Notes: generated by a model not told the origin, from the sequence alone. A stretch of DNA of 64,000 bases from Deroplatys truncata (GCA_030765065.1 CM060980.1:64092364-64156363); one strand, 5' to 3'. Counted from the first letter of the stretch, positions 33,261 to 46,180 are shown. Translations and numbers: made by a program.

Positions 33261-34039
33261 TATGCCCCACTAGAAACATAATTATAAATATTTACAACAT
33301 TTTTGGAAATTTTATAATTGGGTTTTTAGTCTCCTAAATCTTGGAACACACGCTATTTATCACTTAACACTTCACACGTATTTAACACACGACATATGTT
33401 TTTCCTTTATCTCGCCACTATTTACTGGCTCTGGTCTATTGTGTTTAGACATTAATCTAACATCACAATTTTTTTATAGCAAATACTGTACCCTGAATTA
33501 TTTAATTACTGTTACAAAATTGGTTTACTCTCTTATATTGTTGACAAAAATTAATGCATTCAAGAATTTTTCTAATTATTACACATATTTACCAAAAATA
33601 TTCAGTCTTTACATAAATATATTTACATCTCTTAAATTTAAATACTGTTTTACATTTTCTGTTTGCTACATAAGTATTTGTTTTAATTATTTTTACCCAT
33701 TTTTGTTGTTTTGTACTTTATATTAACAATACTCTTGGAATTATATTTACGTACTTTTACTTTAATATCATATTAAGTTTCAATCTTTACATTCTTAATT
33801 TCAAATACTGTTACAGTTACTAAAAAAAAATGTTATTTTCCCTTTAAACATTTAGTTATGTCCAGAATTTTATTTCTCCTTTCTCATGACACATACATAA
33901 TTAACCCTCTTATATTCCAATACATTGCTCTGCATTTCGTCTTTAACTATCCAGCATTTACTTTACATCTCATTGCTATTTACCCCCCTGGATCAAATTG
34001 TCGGTGGCTAAACATTACTCGTAGCCGTATCCTAACCTT

Positions 34040-35179
34040 TCAAAATTTGTTCATGAATCGCCTCTTAAAGGATTCGTATGATATTTCGTCCCCTGATAAC
34101 ATTTGAAAACAATCTAAAGTTTCCTGAACAACACATCTTTTAACAACTGTCATTTTAAATTCTTCTACTATCTCTTTAATTTGAAAGTACTCTGACAAAT
34201 CTGTAATAAACTGTACTGGATTGGAGTTTTCAATTTGAACATCTTGGTACTTGTTAATTTCAGAAGTTAGCTTTTGATTATTTACAGGCAAAACTTTAAC
34301 TTCTTCGTACAATTTATTTCTTTGCATTACTGACTCCTTCTGTATTTCTGATATCTCCCCTCTGAAATTAACTTGCGCCTGATTTACATCTACATTCATA
34401 ACCTCTTTTATCTCTCTTAGCTCACTTGAAATGTTACTCATTCTACTACCTAACTCTGTACATTCTACATCAACATGTTCACTTTTAGTATTAACCTCAC
34501 TTTTTTTGTTACCTATTTCCCTGCTCATGTCTAGCATTTTCTTTGAAACTTCACCTATTTCATTTGCTATCATTTCCTGATTTTCATTTCTCATTCTCAT
34601 CATACTACTATCTAGCTCCATGAATTTCTTTTCAATTTCTTCCCTGTTTTGTTCTAAGCTCTTACCAATATCTTCCCTCAATTCCCTATTATTCTTTTGC
34701 ATATCTTCCCTTAATTGATCTATAATACTCTTACTAATATCTTCCCTCAATTCTTTCTTATTCTTTTCCATATCTTCCCTCAATTGATCTGATTTTTGCT
34801 CTAATTTATCAATCTTCTGAGTTAGTTTTTCTAATTTCTCATTATTCTTACTACTATCTTCCCTGTTTTGATCTATTTTCTTTTCTAATTTCTCATTACT
34901 TTTACCAATATCTTGAGTTAGTTTTTCTAATTTCTCATTACTCTTAACAATATCTTTTAGAATTTCCATCATCATACTAGCATCAAAATTAACATTTCCT
35001 GCTATTCTATTCTGACTTTCTGCACTAACATTTTCTCCCTCAAATCCTACATTGTTTGAGCTATTTTCTGTAACCTGTATTGAATTACAGCTAACTGTTA
35101 CACTATCCCCTTCCATCATTGTTTCTTCAATATTATTAGTAGCCATTGTTTTCTTTATCCTACCGCTCCTAAGGTACAT
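34040..35179 (-). pseudogene. gag: Truncated gag of element 2
   Basis: A 379-codon open segment homologous to gag of element 1. It has the same N-terminus (LRSGRI.KTMATNN), a coiled-coil region with a different arrangement of the REDMQKN/NEKLEKL blocks, and an internal deletion of about 60-70 residues just before the capsid start (NSNPVQFI). It ends MNKF then TGA where element 1 reads MNRFWNV, so a Trp codon has become a stop. Homology continues for about 50 bases past the stop up to the deletion junction near 33990. The coiled-coil half is therefore intact while the capsid is cut. Confidence 0.88.
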
Positions 35180-35565
35180 TTAAATTTTTACACTTTTTTT
35201 AGAATAAAAATCACATTTTTCTAACCTTTCTGATGCTATCTGCTGATGTTGCTTTGATGTCCAGCTTTCTGCCCCTCTCTCCTAGGTTATATGTTGCTTC
35301 TGCGTCGTATTATGTTGAATCTACGTCGTCTTGGTGTCCTGTATGTTGAATTCCCCTGTTGCCTTTTAATCTCGGAATTACGATGTCCAGTCATCCGCGT
35401 CGTCTGTCGTCCCTGTAGTTGTTTCTGGAATCTGCGTCTTGTAGTTCAGTTCACTGCTCCATTCATTCCACGTCCTGGTTCCTTCGCCCCTTCCTGGTTA
35501 TTCTGCTCCTTCCTGGTCATTCTGCTCCTTTCCTGGTCATTCTGCCCCTTTCCTGGTCATTATGC

Positions 35566-35885
35566 CCCACGTTCTGGGTGACAATTTGCGGCGGTATACT
35601 TGTTAAGTTATATTTATTTTGTTAGCACCACGTTTGGGAGCCAATTTGCAGTGGTAACTTTTAATGTTTGTGTATTTATATTGAGCCCCACGTCGGGCGC
35701 CAATTTGGGACGGTTTCATTTTGTTATATTTAATTTGTTGAGCCCCACGTTGGGGTAGCCAATTTGCGACGGTATTATTTATAATGTTTGTGTATTTGTG
35801 TTTACTCCACGTGGTGAAGCCATTTTTGTGACGTGATTCTTTGTTAGGTTTGTTAGCTCCATCTGGTGTTAGCTATTTGCGGCAG
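35566..35885 (-). repeat. Tandem U5/primer-site modules across the LTR edge
   Basis: Six successive TG-starting module starts at 35587, 35647, 35706 (the LTR edge), 35765, 35827 and 35878, spaced 60, 59, 59, 62 and 51 bases. Each is preceded by a (g)ccaatt or similar and, a few bases earlier, a CCACGT-containing sequence that is a primer-site copy in various states of decay. Confidence 0.85.
35685..35702 (-). promoter_or_regulatory. Primer-binding site of element 2
   Basis: Minus strand reads TGGCGCCCGACGTGGGGC, one mismatch from the tRNA-Lys1,2-type site of element 1, again three bases from the 5' LTR. Confidence 0.8.
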
Positions 35886-36767
35886 TATTAGTGTTTGTTT
35901 GAAAGAATGCTACTGTTATTTTATTTAATTTTGGTTCACTGTCCTCCGGCTAGCTATGATCTTTTTGGTCGAGCACTTCTCTTTATACAGGTTGTGTAAA
36001 CGGAAAGGAGTCTTTTATCCAAAGATAACACTGATGAAAGAATTTGTTTTTACACTTTTTATTGTCGAACACATTCACTATCACATTTAGACTTTGATCT
36101 TGACACTCGCCAAACTGAAACTGTTATAATAACTTCATTACTTATCATTCTTAATTCGCGTACTTCAACTTTTTGTGTGATTAACTTTACAACACTTGAG
36201 ATTTTTCATAACTCTGCTACGCGTAACTTGCGAATGGATAGCCGACGTGTACTGTACTAATATTTCTGCTGGACTGAAGGCGACGTGTAACGTACAAATA
36301 TTTTCGACGAACTGACGGACTGAAGGCGACGTGTAACGTACACATGTTTTCGATGAACTGACGGGCTCTACCTCTTATCTAGCCCTTTTTATACTCCTAC
36401 ACCCCGATATGCCTAAAGATTATAACTGAACTGCTATTGGCTAATAAAACGCGCCAACATTAGCGTCTATTTTTATATCCAATGAAAATTATGAATACAT
36501 ATGCTCTAGGGAAAATATTCCAGAAAATTCTAAAGAAAAACGCGCCAACATTACGTGACTTCCTCGTCTCTAATAATGATAAACAGCTCACCCCCTCACT
36601 GCATTATTGCACGCTGTTATTGTCAGTTTCAGTAAGGCCGTATAAACTTACTTCTCAACAATAATTACAATCAATAAACATCTCAAATCAATGTCACATA
36701 AAAATGCATATTCATACTATAATCATTCTTTACATTTAAATAATTTATGATACAAATTACTGCATCA
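35706..36767 (-). repeat. 5' LTR of element 2
   Basis: 1062 bp, partner of 32199-33260. It carries the TATA box (minus strand of 'ctttttatactcc', about 36390) and 38-39-bp repeats around 36255-36360. Confidence 0.94.
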
Positions 36768-36771
36768 CTTT

Positions 36772-37649
36772 TCATGATTCCTATGATTTTTGCATGCGAG
36801 GTTGCCAGGGAGGAAGGCTGAACGAGTGTTACCAGTTGGTTGCTGCCCATTTTTATCGTGAGGGGGGCTGGGAGTGTTGAGCCAGTTTCTCCTCCCTCTC
36901 CAATCTGACTTACCAAGATGGTACTGTGCAGCATCCTTCGTTCTCCAGTTAGTATGCATGATCAAGACAGCGAAATGGTAGTCATGGATCGTACTATTGA
37001 TGGAGCAATTCGGCAATTATGGGGTGGCAGCACTGGACTGGCTAAAGTTGGAACTACTCACCTCCTCCATTGTTTGGTGAACTGCACGAGAAGAGAGTGA
37101 AGCAGATGCTAAAAGACCAGTAGGTTCAGAACACCGCAGGCTAGGGTGTTCATGTTTCAGCCTTTCTTCCAAATTCGTGTTCAACATGTTCTGGTTAGTA
37201 GATTTCAAAATTTAATTACCAATGAATGACAGTGAGTGCGGAGAAAACCAAAGAGTTTTAAATGTATGTATTGTTAATTGTCAAAGAGACTAGTTTATGG
37301 CATGAGGAAATATGTTTTAGAAAATGTTAAATTTGTAAAGTTTAAACAGGTTACTAGAGGTTAAATTTATCAATGCTAGTACAACACAAAGAACTATTAC
37401 TGCGAGAACAGGGTGTGGCATTTATGTCAGCTAATTTGAAGACTTACACATATAAAGACTCTTACTACATATTAATGTTTGTATATTTTGTTTTATAAAA
37501 TTATATGTTCAAAAATTACTATAAGCAAAGATACTTTTGTAACATGATGAACAAATTGCAGGAAGGGAAATTATTAGTTTTAAATATCTCTGTTGGAGAA
37601 TATTTCCTGTCTATACCAGTTTAGGTTCTGATTCTTTTCTCAGCACATT
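36772..37649. other. No gene seen
   Basis: Flank of element 2. Frames at 36.7-37.2 kb overlap on both strands without protein-like composition. Confidence 0.45.
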
Positions 37650-37923
37650 TTAGTTTCTTTTTTCCAAAATATACAAATATATTAAAGAACTGGTAATAAA
37701 TGTTACAGGTCTGCCCTTGTGTTTTTTGTATCTTTTATTACCGTGTGGAACTGTCAGTACATCATCCTCATTTTTTGAACTAATACTTCCAGAACATTGG
37801 TTGGTTGGTTGATAGCCTTCTTCTGATGTAACACTATCACTTTCTATTAGATCTTCCAAATCTGACTGATTCTCAGAAATTTCGATCAAATAAGCTAGCA
37901 TTTCTTCATCTGTGAGAGGCTTT
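37650..37923 (-). pseudogene. Possible piggyBac-type transposase N-terminal fragment
   Basis: Minus-strand frame beginning about KPLTDEEMLAYLIEISENQS and continuing with acidic DLEDLIESDSVTSEEGYQP, then a basic KRYKKHKGRP. An acidic N-terminus opening with 'LTDEE.LAYL' is typical of piggyBac-like transposases, but the catalytic region is absent. The rest of the frame ends after 83 codons. No TTAA-flanked ends were found. It could also be an exon of an unrelated acidic protein. Confidence 0.33.
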
Positions 37924-40900
37924 GTTTATATCACTGCACTCTCTTCGACATATTTACTGCTCAAATATCACTTCTCAAATGAATTGTCAACATCACTGTT
38001 GAAACAAGTTATAGTAATTTGAAACTATCCTATGCATTGTTGAGTACTGTTGAGCATTCAGTTGAGTTTGAATTTGAACGGCCGGTATACAAATCATGAT
38101 GGTGTAGTTCCATTAAAAGCAACATGATAGTGGTCAGAATGACTGCATGGTGGTTCAAGTATAAATACTGATAAGTATGAATCTAAATTTGGAAAAATAA
38201 ATATTGCAGTATTTACATGATCTAGGGGACTACTTAAGAAAAGGCATGAACTCACTATGACATTCAGTGAAAACTGTCACAATAAAAATACCTACATTGA
38301 AACTATAAAAGTGGTCAAAATGATTGCCTTGGCTGTTCTGGTGTTAAAGTGAAATAAATTAAAATGAAGATTAGGAAGAGAGACAAATAGTGAATAGCAA
38401 AAAGTGAAACATTGTGTAGCTAGTGTTGCAAAAAATTGTCTTTCCACATGTAGAAAAACATGCTGCAACACTATTGTCATAAGTCACTTCATTTTTATTA
38501 TAACTTTATATCATGTGTTAGTGTTTTCTCAACATTAGTTACAGCATACACTAAGTTGGAAAGTTGACACAAACTTAGAAAATATAATTAGTACTAAAAT
38601 ATGTTAAAAATTGAATTTAAACATAAAACATGGATTTAATCTTTAATGATATTAATCTGAAAGTATCATTATAAAAATATGTACTTTATTGATATTTTCC
38701 CTATTTTTCATGGATTTGTGCATTTGTTTGAAAGCAAAGATTTGAAGAATGTCTGGAGAACAGTGAGATTTATGAAATTAAAACCCATAAACCACTTAGA
38801 GCTCTGTTTGAATAATGAGGTTTTTATTCCACCAATTTAAATTAGAAAGCTAACATGTATGTACAATGTGTGAAGTGTGGAAGGAACCCAAAGAATGAGC
38901 TTCAGGATGTTTGGACAGAATTAGAAAGAAAGGTCACTCACAGATGAGATGGCGGATTGTTGTAAATATTTCAATTCTGTTCAGTGCCATAGAACATAAT
39001 TGGATATAAATATTTAGTATTTTTATGATAAAGTAGGCCAAAGTCTTGAGAGCACTCCAGAATTACCAAATGTTAAGACATTGCATCTGTGAAAATCCAA
39101 ACATTTAGTTTTCTTCTGATTGCTTTGACTACCATATACTCAAAACATAAAGCACACACAAAAAGTTAATGAGCTGTGTCAAACCTTGTTAAGATATTCA
39201 TTTTTTTATTCTTAATTAATCACTTTTTGATATGGTAATATGAAATGCTCCTTGGATCCTACAGTTTATTGTATTGCTCCCAAATTTTTAATTTGAGCAT
39301 AGTACACAAACATAAAGGTGTTGTACAGGCATTTGTTGATTTTAATTCGTTTAAGAGAAAGCAATTTTTATGTATAATCGTTATTTTTAAATTTTTTCAA
39401 AGTGAATTATGAAAAATAATTAATTTTAGTTGAACTTTTAATATTTTTTAACTGCAGCAAAAAATTGTTAAATTCTTAATTCCTGAAGCTCCCCTGAAAA
39501 TTTCAGCTAAGTAATAAACTGTAGACCAAGGAGCATTTTGAGTAGTAAAAAATGCTGAAAAAAGGGATTAATAAAAATAGTGTTTAAAGTTCAATACAGT
39601 GCTTTACCTAAATGCTACAGGACCTATTAAATATCCATTTGTGGCTTTAAAATTGTTGATATTAAAAACCAAATGTATAGCATGAAAGTACAAGTTAAAT
39701 CTTTTGATGATAGCTTATGATTTATTAAGAATAGTCTTTTTAACATTGGTCAAAATGGTTCACTAATCAACAAGCAAACTTGTTGTAAACAATGTCTTAC
39801 TTCATCTCAAGTCATTGATGTCCCAGTCAAAACATCTACTTGCAGCTCTATGTGTTTATCTTAGGAAGGGATATGGGTATGTAAGTAGCAAAGAATAAAG
39901 CACTATTTTATTTAATAATCTGCTTTATTTTGATTACAAATCCCAATTTCCGAAAAAAGAGAACTTATGTTTGTGTATATTGTTATGTAATTTTGTGTGT
40001 GAGCGTATGTTCCTGTATATGTATGTTTTCATCTGTGTGTGTGTGTGTGTTGTGTGTCTGTGTATTACAATTTTGTACACTGCGTACACTGAAGCCTGTA
40101 TGCTGCACATTGGCAATGCTTACTGCGCATTCTTAAAATGAATCTTAAAAAAATATCTTTGGAAGGGAACACTTTCTGGGGAGGAATTATTATATTAGTA
40201 TAAACTATTAATAATTAAAACAAAAAACAAATGCATGACAGTCTCAGCCTTTTCCTTTTTACAGTCCTCATATCCTATTTTGAAACTCTGAGGCTGCCAT
40301 TTAACCTGTTGTACTTTGAAAATATCAGATGGTTTATTTAAATCTTCACTTCACATCACTAACACATGTACAAGGCCTGTATGTTCAAGAAGCTTTGGCA
40401 ACAAATATTATGGACTGCCGAGTGATGAATACACTTTAACGCTGTTCAGTAACTTCTTATTGCTCTTCCAAGATCATTTATTAAAATGAGCGTAGCACAG
40501 GCAGAAATAAGTATTTAAAAAAAGAAGTAAAAAATAAACAAATAAATAAACTAAAATAGATAAAAAAAGATCAATTCTTTTAAAACCATGAAACTAACTA
40601 CATGTAAAGTGCACCTTAAAATTCAAATCACAACACGTATTTGAAATGAAAGAGGGTGTTTACAGGTATCTCCACTACACTGGATTTATTCAATAAATGT
40701 TAAACACAATTAGCATCTTCAAATTTAAGCTTTTCCTCACTTTTTCATAGTAGGAAATGGATGAATTAATGCTTTAAACAGCAGAGGCTTATTATGCCTT
40801 TGTTTTATAATATTTATTACTTTCTTATATGATAATGAAACACATGTTAGTGCTTGTAAGAGAACATACTTTTAAGAACATTATTATGATGTCATACACA

Positions 40901-42026
40901 TTCAGTAGGTATAGCAAATTAGGACCAAATATTGACAGAGGCCAACTCCTTTGTGCTCATGTATGATGCAGATATATTTTAATTGATCATATTTATTTAT
41001 CATTAAAATTAAATATATATAACTATGCTCAGTGTATTAAAAATGGTATCAGTAAGTGTTCTTTCATATATATAACATTGTGAGCACTATGTAGAGTATG
41101 TGAACAGCTGCTTGCATAAAACAATGCCAATAACAGTAGTTATATGCAAATACTATTTATTTTGAACTAAGTCTTAAAGTCCCTAACAGTGGCAGCTGCT
41201 GTATAAGAGCACAAGAGCATGTGAACACCCAACTTTTGATGCCTTGCAGATTTAGTGGTTATTTTTTCTTTGAATGCTACTAAACGTAATGTATGTGTGG
41301 TAATTTAAAATCAACGCATTTAAATCTCTTGTGCTACTCTTCTAAACTCATTGAGGTATGGCAACACACTTGCTAGAACATTTTGACTTATGCACTTGTG
41401 GGCATGTGCAACTGGTATGATGTAATTTACCTTATGGGGCCAAACACATGTGGGTCGCATACACATGAAGAAATGCACTAGCACGCGGAGCTTTTCATGC
41501 ATCTGTTTCCATTCTGTCACTATAGTTTTACATCAATACCACTAGGCAGTGGCACACTACGGCAGTAGTAGGTAACGTGCACAAGTGTGTAAACTTTTCT
41601 GGCTTTCTCCATGCCAGGGCCAACCAAGGGGAGGAGGAATCATGGCACATGTTGCGCCATCATGAACATTTTTGTGGGGAAATCAAAATGTTGGGGATTA
41701 CAAAAATATTGAAGTAAATTAATGCAGGTAATATAGACACATTTATTAGAATTTTTAATCGAGCATGTATCAAATGATAATTTTTGGTAATGTATAAAAG
41801 GAACTATAGCATTATAGGTAGATATGTAGTTGTTCAGAAAGTATAGCATTCTTACACTTACTGTATTGGTCTATTTAGATAGATACAATAGGATACATTG
41901 GAATGCCAAGCAATAAAATACACCACCTGCCAAATGTTTTTACTTATAATTTTTTGCTTTAAATATTATGATTTTTTAATGATTTTAACTTTCCAATTAT
42001 TTATTTAAGCCTTTATTGTAGCAGTA
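37924..42026. other. Long AT-rich stretch, no gene seen
   Basis: About 4.1 kb without a supportable coding segment, RNA gene or recognised transposon. A TG-rich patch lies near 39990-40065. Confidence 0.55.
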
Positions 42027-42190
42027 TCATAGTAACTACTATAGTACCTGTTAGACAGTCCCTTTGTGAAGCTTTCCAGCAACATAGAAAGGGAACTAAA
42101 TAGTTTAAATTGAGCTCTCAGAAAAATTGGGAGGAAGAGGATAGTTTTGGGGGGGATGGGCATCCCTGTTCCATACCATCCATAATCTCA
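42027..42190. repeat. Low-copy interspersed repeat R2, copy 2
   Basis: Partner of 18549-18725, same orientation, with an 'agtccctttg' block followed by 'ctttccagca' and a G-rich stretch. Confidence 0.6.
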
Positions 42191-42439
42191 ATTACAATTT
42201 AATTTACACATTAGTGCATATTATTATTGTTGTTGTTGTTAGGAGTGACTGCAATCATATCAATTTGTTCATAATCATAACTGTTATGCAGCAGATGGTA
42301 TTTCACATTTTCAGGCTAGTCTGACTAAAATTTTGTGAACACCCAAAATGTATACACATGAGGCGCTGCTAGTCCCTATAAAGATGCTTAGGGTCTGATA
42401 TTCAGACCAGTATAAAAGCAATTGAAGCCTTGAGATTTC

Positions 42440-42720
42440 TTTTAAATACTGCTACTTGAGCACTCTTGCTGCCTATGGTGCACGGGGACTTGGGTTTGAT
42501 TTCTGGTACTGGGACAGGGATTTTTCTCCTGTTGAGCTGTCTGGTATGGGTGCACTCAACCTTATGAGGTCCTTCAGGACAAATAGGTAGTGGATCTGGT
42601 CTCGGAAACTGTGCTAAAGCGGAGGAACTAGCTGACCACATGCCACCTTTATTACTACACACTCTGTTCATATACATGTGTGGGAAGACAAAGGTCATGC
42701 GGTAGGCCTTTGCCCACTAT
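42440..42720 (+). repeat. Degenerate tRNA-derived SINE-like repeat
   Basis: The head has a B-box-like GGGTTTGATTTCTGG preceded by a weak A-box region and followed by 'actgggacagggatttttctcc'. This resembles the 'gattcccggctgggagtaggaatttttctc' junction of the SINE at 30181. A GC-richer body of about 200 bases follows. No target duplication found. Confidence 0.5.
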
Positions 42721-45408
42721 AGTTATCATGCCAAGAGTTTTCATTTTTTTATTTTAACTTCCACACTTTCTCATTTACAATGCTTTGAGGTGTTTGTAGA
42801 AATATATTTCATCCATATTTGCATTCCATTCAGAGTAATAGTTTCACAAAAATGCTAAGTGCAGTTGCTATTTTGTAAATTTCAAGACCATTCGAAAACA
42901 AATTAATGCATTAAGTTCATTTTTAGCAAATCATTATAGCAGCTGTATGCATTTAAAATTTAATTGTTAGAAATATTTAAGAAGGATTTTTTTTTATTTC
43001 TTCATATATGTATTATCTGCAGGAGATTGTGCAAATATAATTAGATGCTTTGTATGGTTTCAAATAAATATCAAATTATAAGTTCTTAATGACAAATATA
43101 ATTATTTCTTGCCTTAAAATAGCTCATTTTAATATATGTTCTAAAAATAACTGTCAAGTTGCAACATCTTAACAAAATAGTATAATCATTTATAACAACA
43201 CTGTATGCATCCAGGTAACAATAACAGCAAGCTATTTAAGATTTTATTGTAAAAAAACAAGCGCAAACCAAGTATATTGTTTGATTTATTTCATATAAAG
43301 AATAAACAAAGACTATAAGAAGAAAAGAATGGTTTGCAGGAATTTGGTTTACATGTTATTTTTGCAGAAAATAAGATTAAAGCAATAAAATGTTTTACAA
43401 TAATTATTGCAACCTGCCAGAATTGCAACCTAACGTATATAAAATGTGTAAACATAAAATATGGTTAACAATGCACATATTATACTGAGTGAAGAGAAAG
43501 ATGATAATAATAAAACAGAGCAAAATTTCATTTTAGAAAGCTTCAACTAACAGGATAGAAAGTTTGGAAAATGCCATCTGTATTTTATGCTTCCTGAAGA
43601 AATGCCTGACTATAGATTATTAAAATGCTTTAACAGAAATCATTTCACTTTGCTACCTAAAATTTACATTTTTCTATCAAAGATATAATGACAGTAATTA
43701 AGGGGTAAAACATCTTGAATTACTTAAATACTCAAATATTTGCCACCAAATACACTTTTTGGGTGCAGAATGCATTTTAAAAATGAATATACAATGTGTG
43801 TAGACAATTTCTGAACTTTCTAGATAAGTGAAATGTTTAATCTTGTCCTCAAAGTCACATTGTTAAAATAAATTGTCAGGCTTACATACAAGTGAAAGCT
43901 TTAGAGCTACTTTTCTAAACATGGTAGGTTCTCAACAGGTGAATACTCTGCAAAAATGAAATACCTAATATATGAACACTGTTTATATATTTATCACCTT
44001 GGAATTCAAAGTAAGTCTACAAACATTTTGCTGGTTGAACTAAATATTCTTTTAGGGTTGAAAAATATTTCAAAATGTACGCACCACAAAGAGACCCTGG
44101 GGAAATTTCTATGGAAGACATTCTGTTTAAATGTATTGCGGAATATAACCTCTCACATCTCATTTATTGGCACAGAAAATGGAGTACTATCAGTAATTTT
44201 TAGGAAGCCTATGCATGTAACATACAGCAAAAGGAAAATTCCACATAATGGATTAACAACTTACACAGAGTACATTAAAAGTGAATAATAAAAATTACCA
44301 ACAGGGCAGTTCCAAGGCTTTTCATTGCATTTAAAATGCACCAACAATGCAACAGATACAGCAAATTCATTTCACAAAAAAATTTTGACGCAAGGTAGTT
44401 GTCACAAACATTAATTTACAGTAGGCAAAACAGCTGATATATATTTCTTTAGGCTTGTGCTAAAAAGACAACAGAAATACCAAATTGAACAGTGGTGATT
44501 CATATGTCAAATTTAAAAATGATAAAAAATATTTATTATCATTTTGAAATAACAGAAATGATGGCTTCATACATTTTGTACCTAACTGTACTTTTTTCAG
44601 TACGCAATAACATGATAAGATATTGCTGGTGATACCATGAAGCATTTAGCAGCTGTTAACACAGCATTCTCGACTGGCAAAAAATTTAAGTGCTTGGAAA
44701 CAAAGTGAAAATAAAATATATGGCTAACATAAAATAAACAGCAAAGGCTATGTATAGTTTTGTAATATTAGATTTCTCTTGAACATGAATATTTTCTATT
44801 TGAACTGTGATTGTAAAATGATATTCCATTCATTTGTTATCTCACTTCAGAAAGGTACTTATCTAGCAGTATTGTCACAGAAATACAAATAATTATGAGT
44901 GTAAACACCGTGATAAATGAGTAAGGCCTACTGATGCACCATCAGTCTGATTTATAGCGACAGTGACCCAGAAACCAAAAACTGTAAATGATATACATTG
45001 AATTGCACATTATAATACTAAATTGCAATGTGAGTCAAATGTACACTTGAGTTGTTTCACTAACAATTAATTATATGAACATGTTTAGTAGTTGATGTTG
45101 CCTACATCATTAGCACAAAACTTAAAACTATAGAAAGAAACAGGAAAATAGCAGCCACAACCACCCACGCAACAGAAAAATCTAAAAATATGTTCAGAAA
45201 ATTTACAGACTACCCTCAGACCTTCTGGAAATTTCAAAAGAAGATCCAGTAAAACATAACATAATCTTAGGCCAACAAAACAAACACATCACAAACCTAA
45301 TAAAACCAATAGGTTAGAAAAGATACCTCCATCCAAGAAATCAGGCAGTTACAAAAACAACAAAATATAATAATGTACATTTGTTAAGATTGCTACAAAG
45401 ACCACAAG
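42721..45408. other. No gene seen
   Basis: AT-rich. A stretch at 45120-45370 has a broken frame with Lys/Thr-rich peptides (including ANKTNTSQT and a KKSGSYKNN piece) faintly like the region ahead of GIY in Penelope proteins. This is too weak to call. Confidence 0.45.
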
Positions 45409-45775
45409 ATCTTGACGCAGTAATTTGTATCACAAATTATGTATGTCAAGAGTGATTATAGTGTGAATATGCATTATTGTGTGACATTGATTTGAGATGT
45501 TTGATGATTGTAATTATTGTCGAGAAGTAAGTTTATACGGCCTTACTGAAACTGACAATAATAGCGTGCAATAATGTAGCGAGGGGGTGAGCTGTTTATC
45601 ATTATTAGAGACGAGCAAATGACGTAATATTGGCGCGTTTTTCTTAGAATTTGCTGGAACATTATTTCCTAGAGCATATATTTTGGTAATTTTCATTGGA
45701 TATAAAAATAGACGCTAATGTTGGCGCGTTTTATTAACCAATAGCATAATATTTAGGCATATCGGGGTGTAGGAG

Positions 45776-45784
45776 TATAAAAAG
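45776..45784 (+). promoter_or_regulatory. TATA box of the solo LTR
   Basis: TATAAAAAG about 25-30 bases upstream of the first 38-bp repeat. A CCAAT-like motif lies near 45738. Confidence 0.6.
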
Positions 45785-45806
45785 GGCTAGGTCAGAGTCA
45801 AATTTG

Positions 45807-45957
45807 TTCAGTCCATCGGAAACATTTTTACATTACACGTCGTCTTCAGTCCATCGGAAACATTTATACATTACACGTCGTCTTCAGTCCATCGGAAACA
45901 TTTGTACATTACACGTCGGCTTCAGTCCATCGGAAACATTTGTGCATTACACGTCGC
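45807..45957 (+). repeat. Four tandem 38-bp repeats in the solo LTR
   Basis: Unit starts ttcagtccatcggaaacatt and ends in acacgtcgtc. Four copies, differing at one to three positions each. It lies just downstream of the TATA box, at the expected start of R. Confidence 0.93.
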
Positions 45958-46174
45958 TGAGTTCAACAGAAAAAGTCATGGTGAATACATAGCATAGTTT
46001 ATCGATTTGCATTGTACGCGTAGCAAAGTTATGAAAAATCTCAAGTGTTGTAAAGTTAATTACACAAAAAGTTGAAGTACGCGAATTAATAATGAGCAGT
46101 AAATAAGTTATTATAACAGTTTCAGTTTGGAGAGTGTCAAGATTAATATGTGAAAGTGAATAATGTGCTAAGAC

Positions 46175-46180
46175 AATAAA
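46175..46180 (+). promoter_or_regulatory. Poly(A) signal of the solo LTR
   Basis: AATAAA about 400 bases downstream of the LTR TATA box, in the position equivalent to that in element 1. Confidence 0.5.

Larger units (their letters stand above)
32195..36771 (-). mobile_element. Pol-deleted relative of element 1 (element 2)
   Basis: 4569-bp element (32199-36767) flanked by CTTT duplications (32195-32198 and 36768-36771). Both LTRs are 1062 bp and differ at about a dozen positions by eye, so it is older than element 1. The internal region keeps the tRNA-Lys-type primer site (35685-35702, one mismatch from element 1), the leader, a damaged gag and the untranslated tail with polypurine tract. All of pol and the gag C-terminus are missing. 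Near 33965-33990, sequence matching the end of element 1 pol joins directly to sequence matching the middle of gag. It could move only with proteins supplied by intact relatives. Confidence 0.95.

Noticed and set aside
43956..44288. 110-codon plus-strand frame
   Set aside because: Composition is that of random AT-rich translation, no recognised motif, no flanking gene context.
45807..45957. CRISPR-like array
   Set aside because: The 38-bp units are directly abutting with no unique spacers, in a eukaryotic LTR.
45804..45992. Short open frame with internal repeats (FSPSETFLHYTSS-like)
   Set aside because: The repetitive peptide is only the translation of the four 38-bp LTR repeats.
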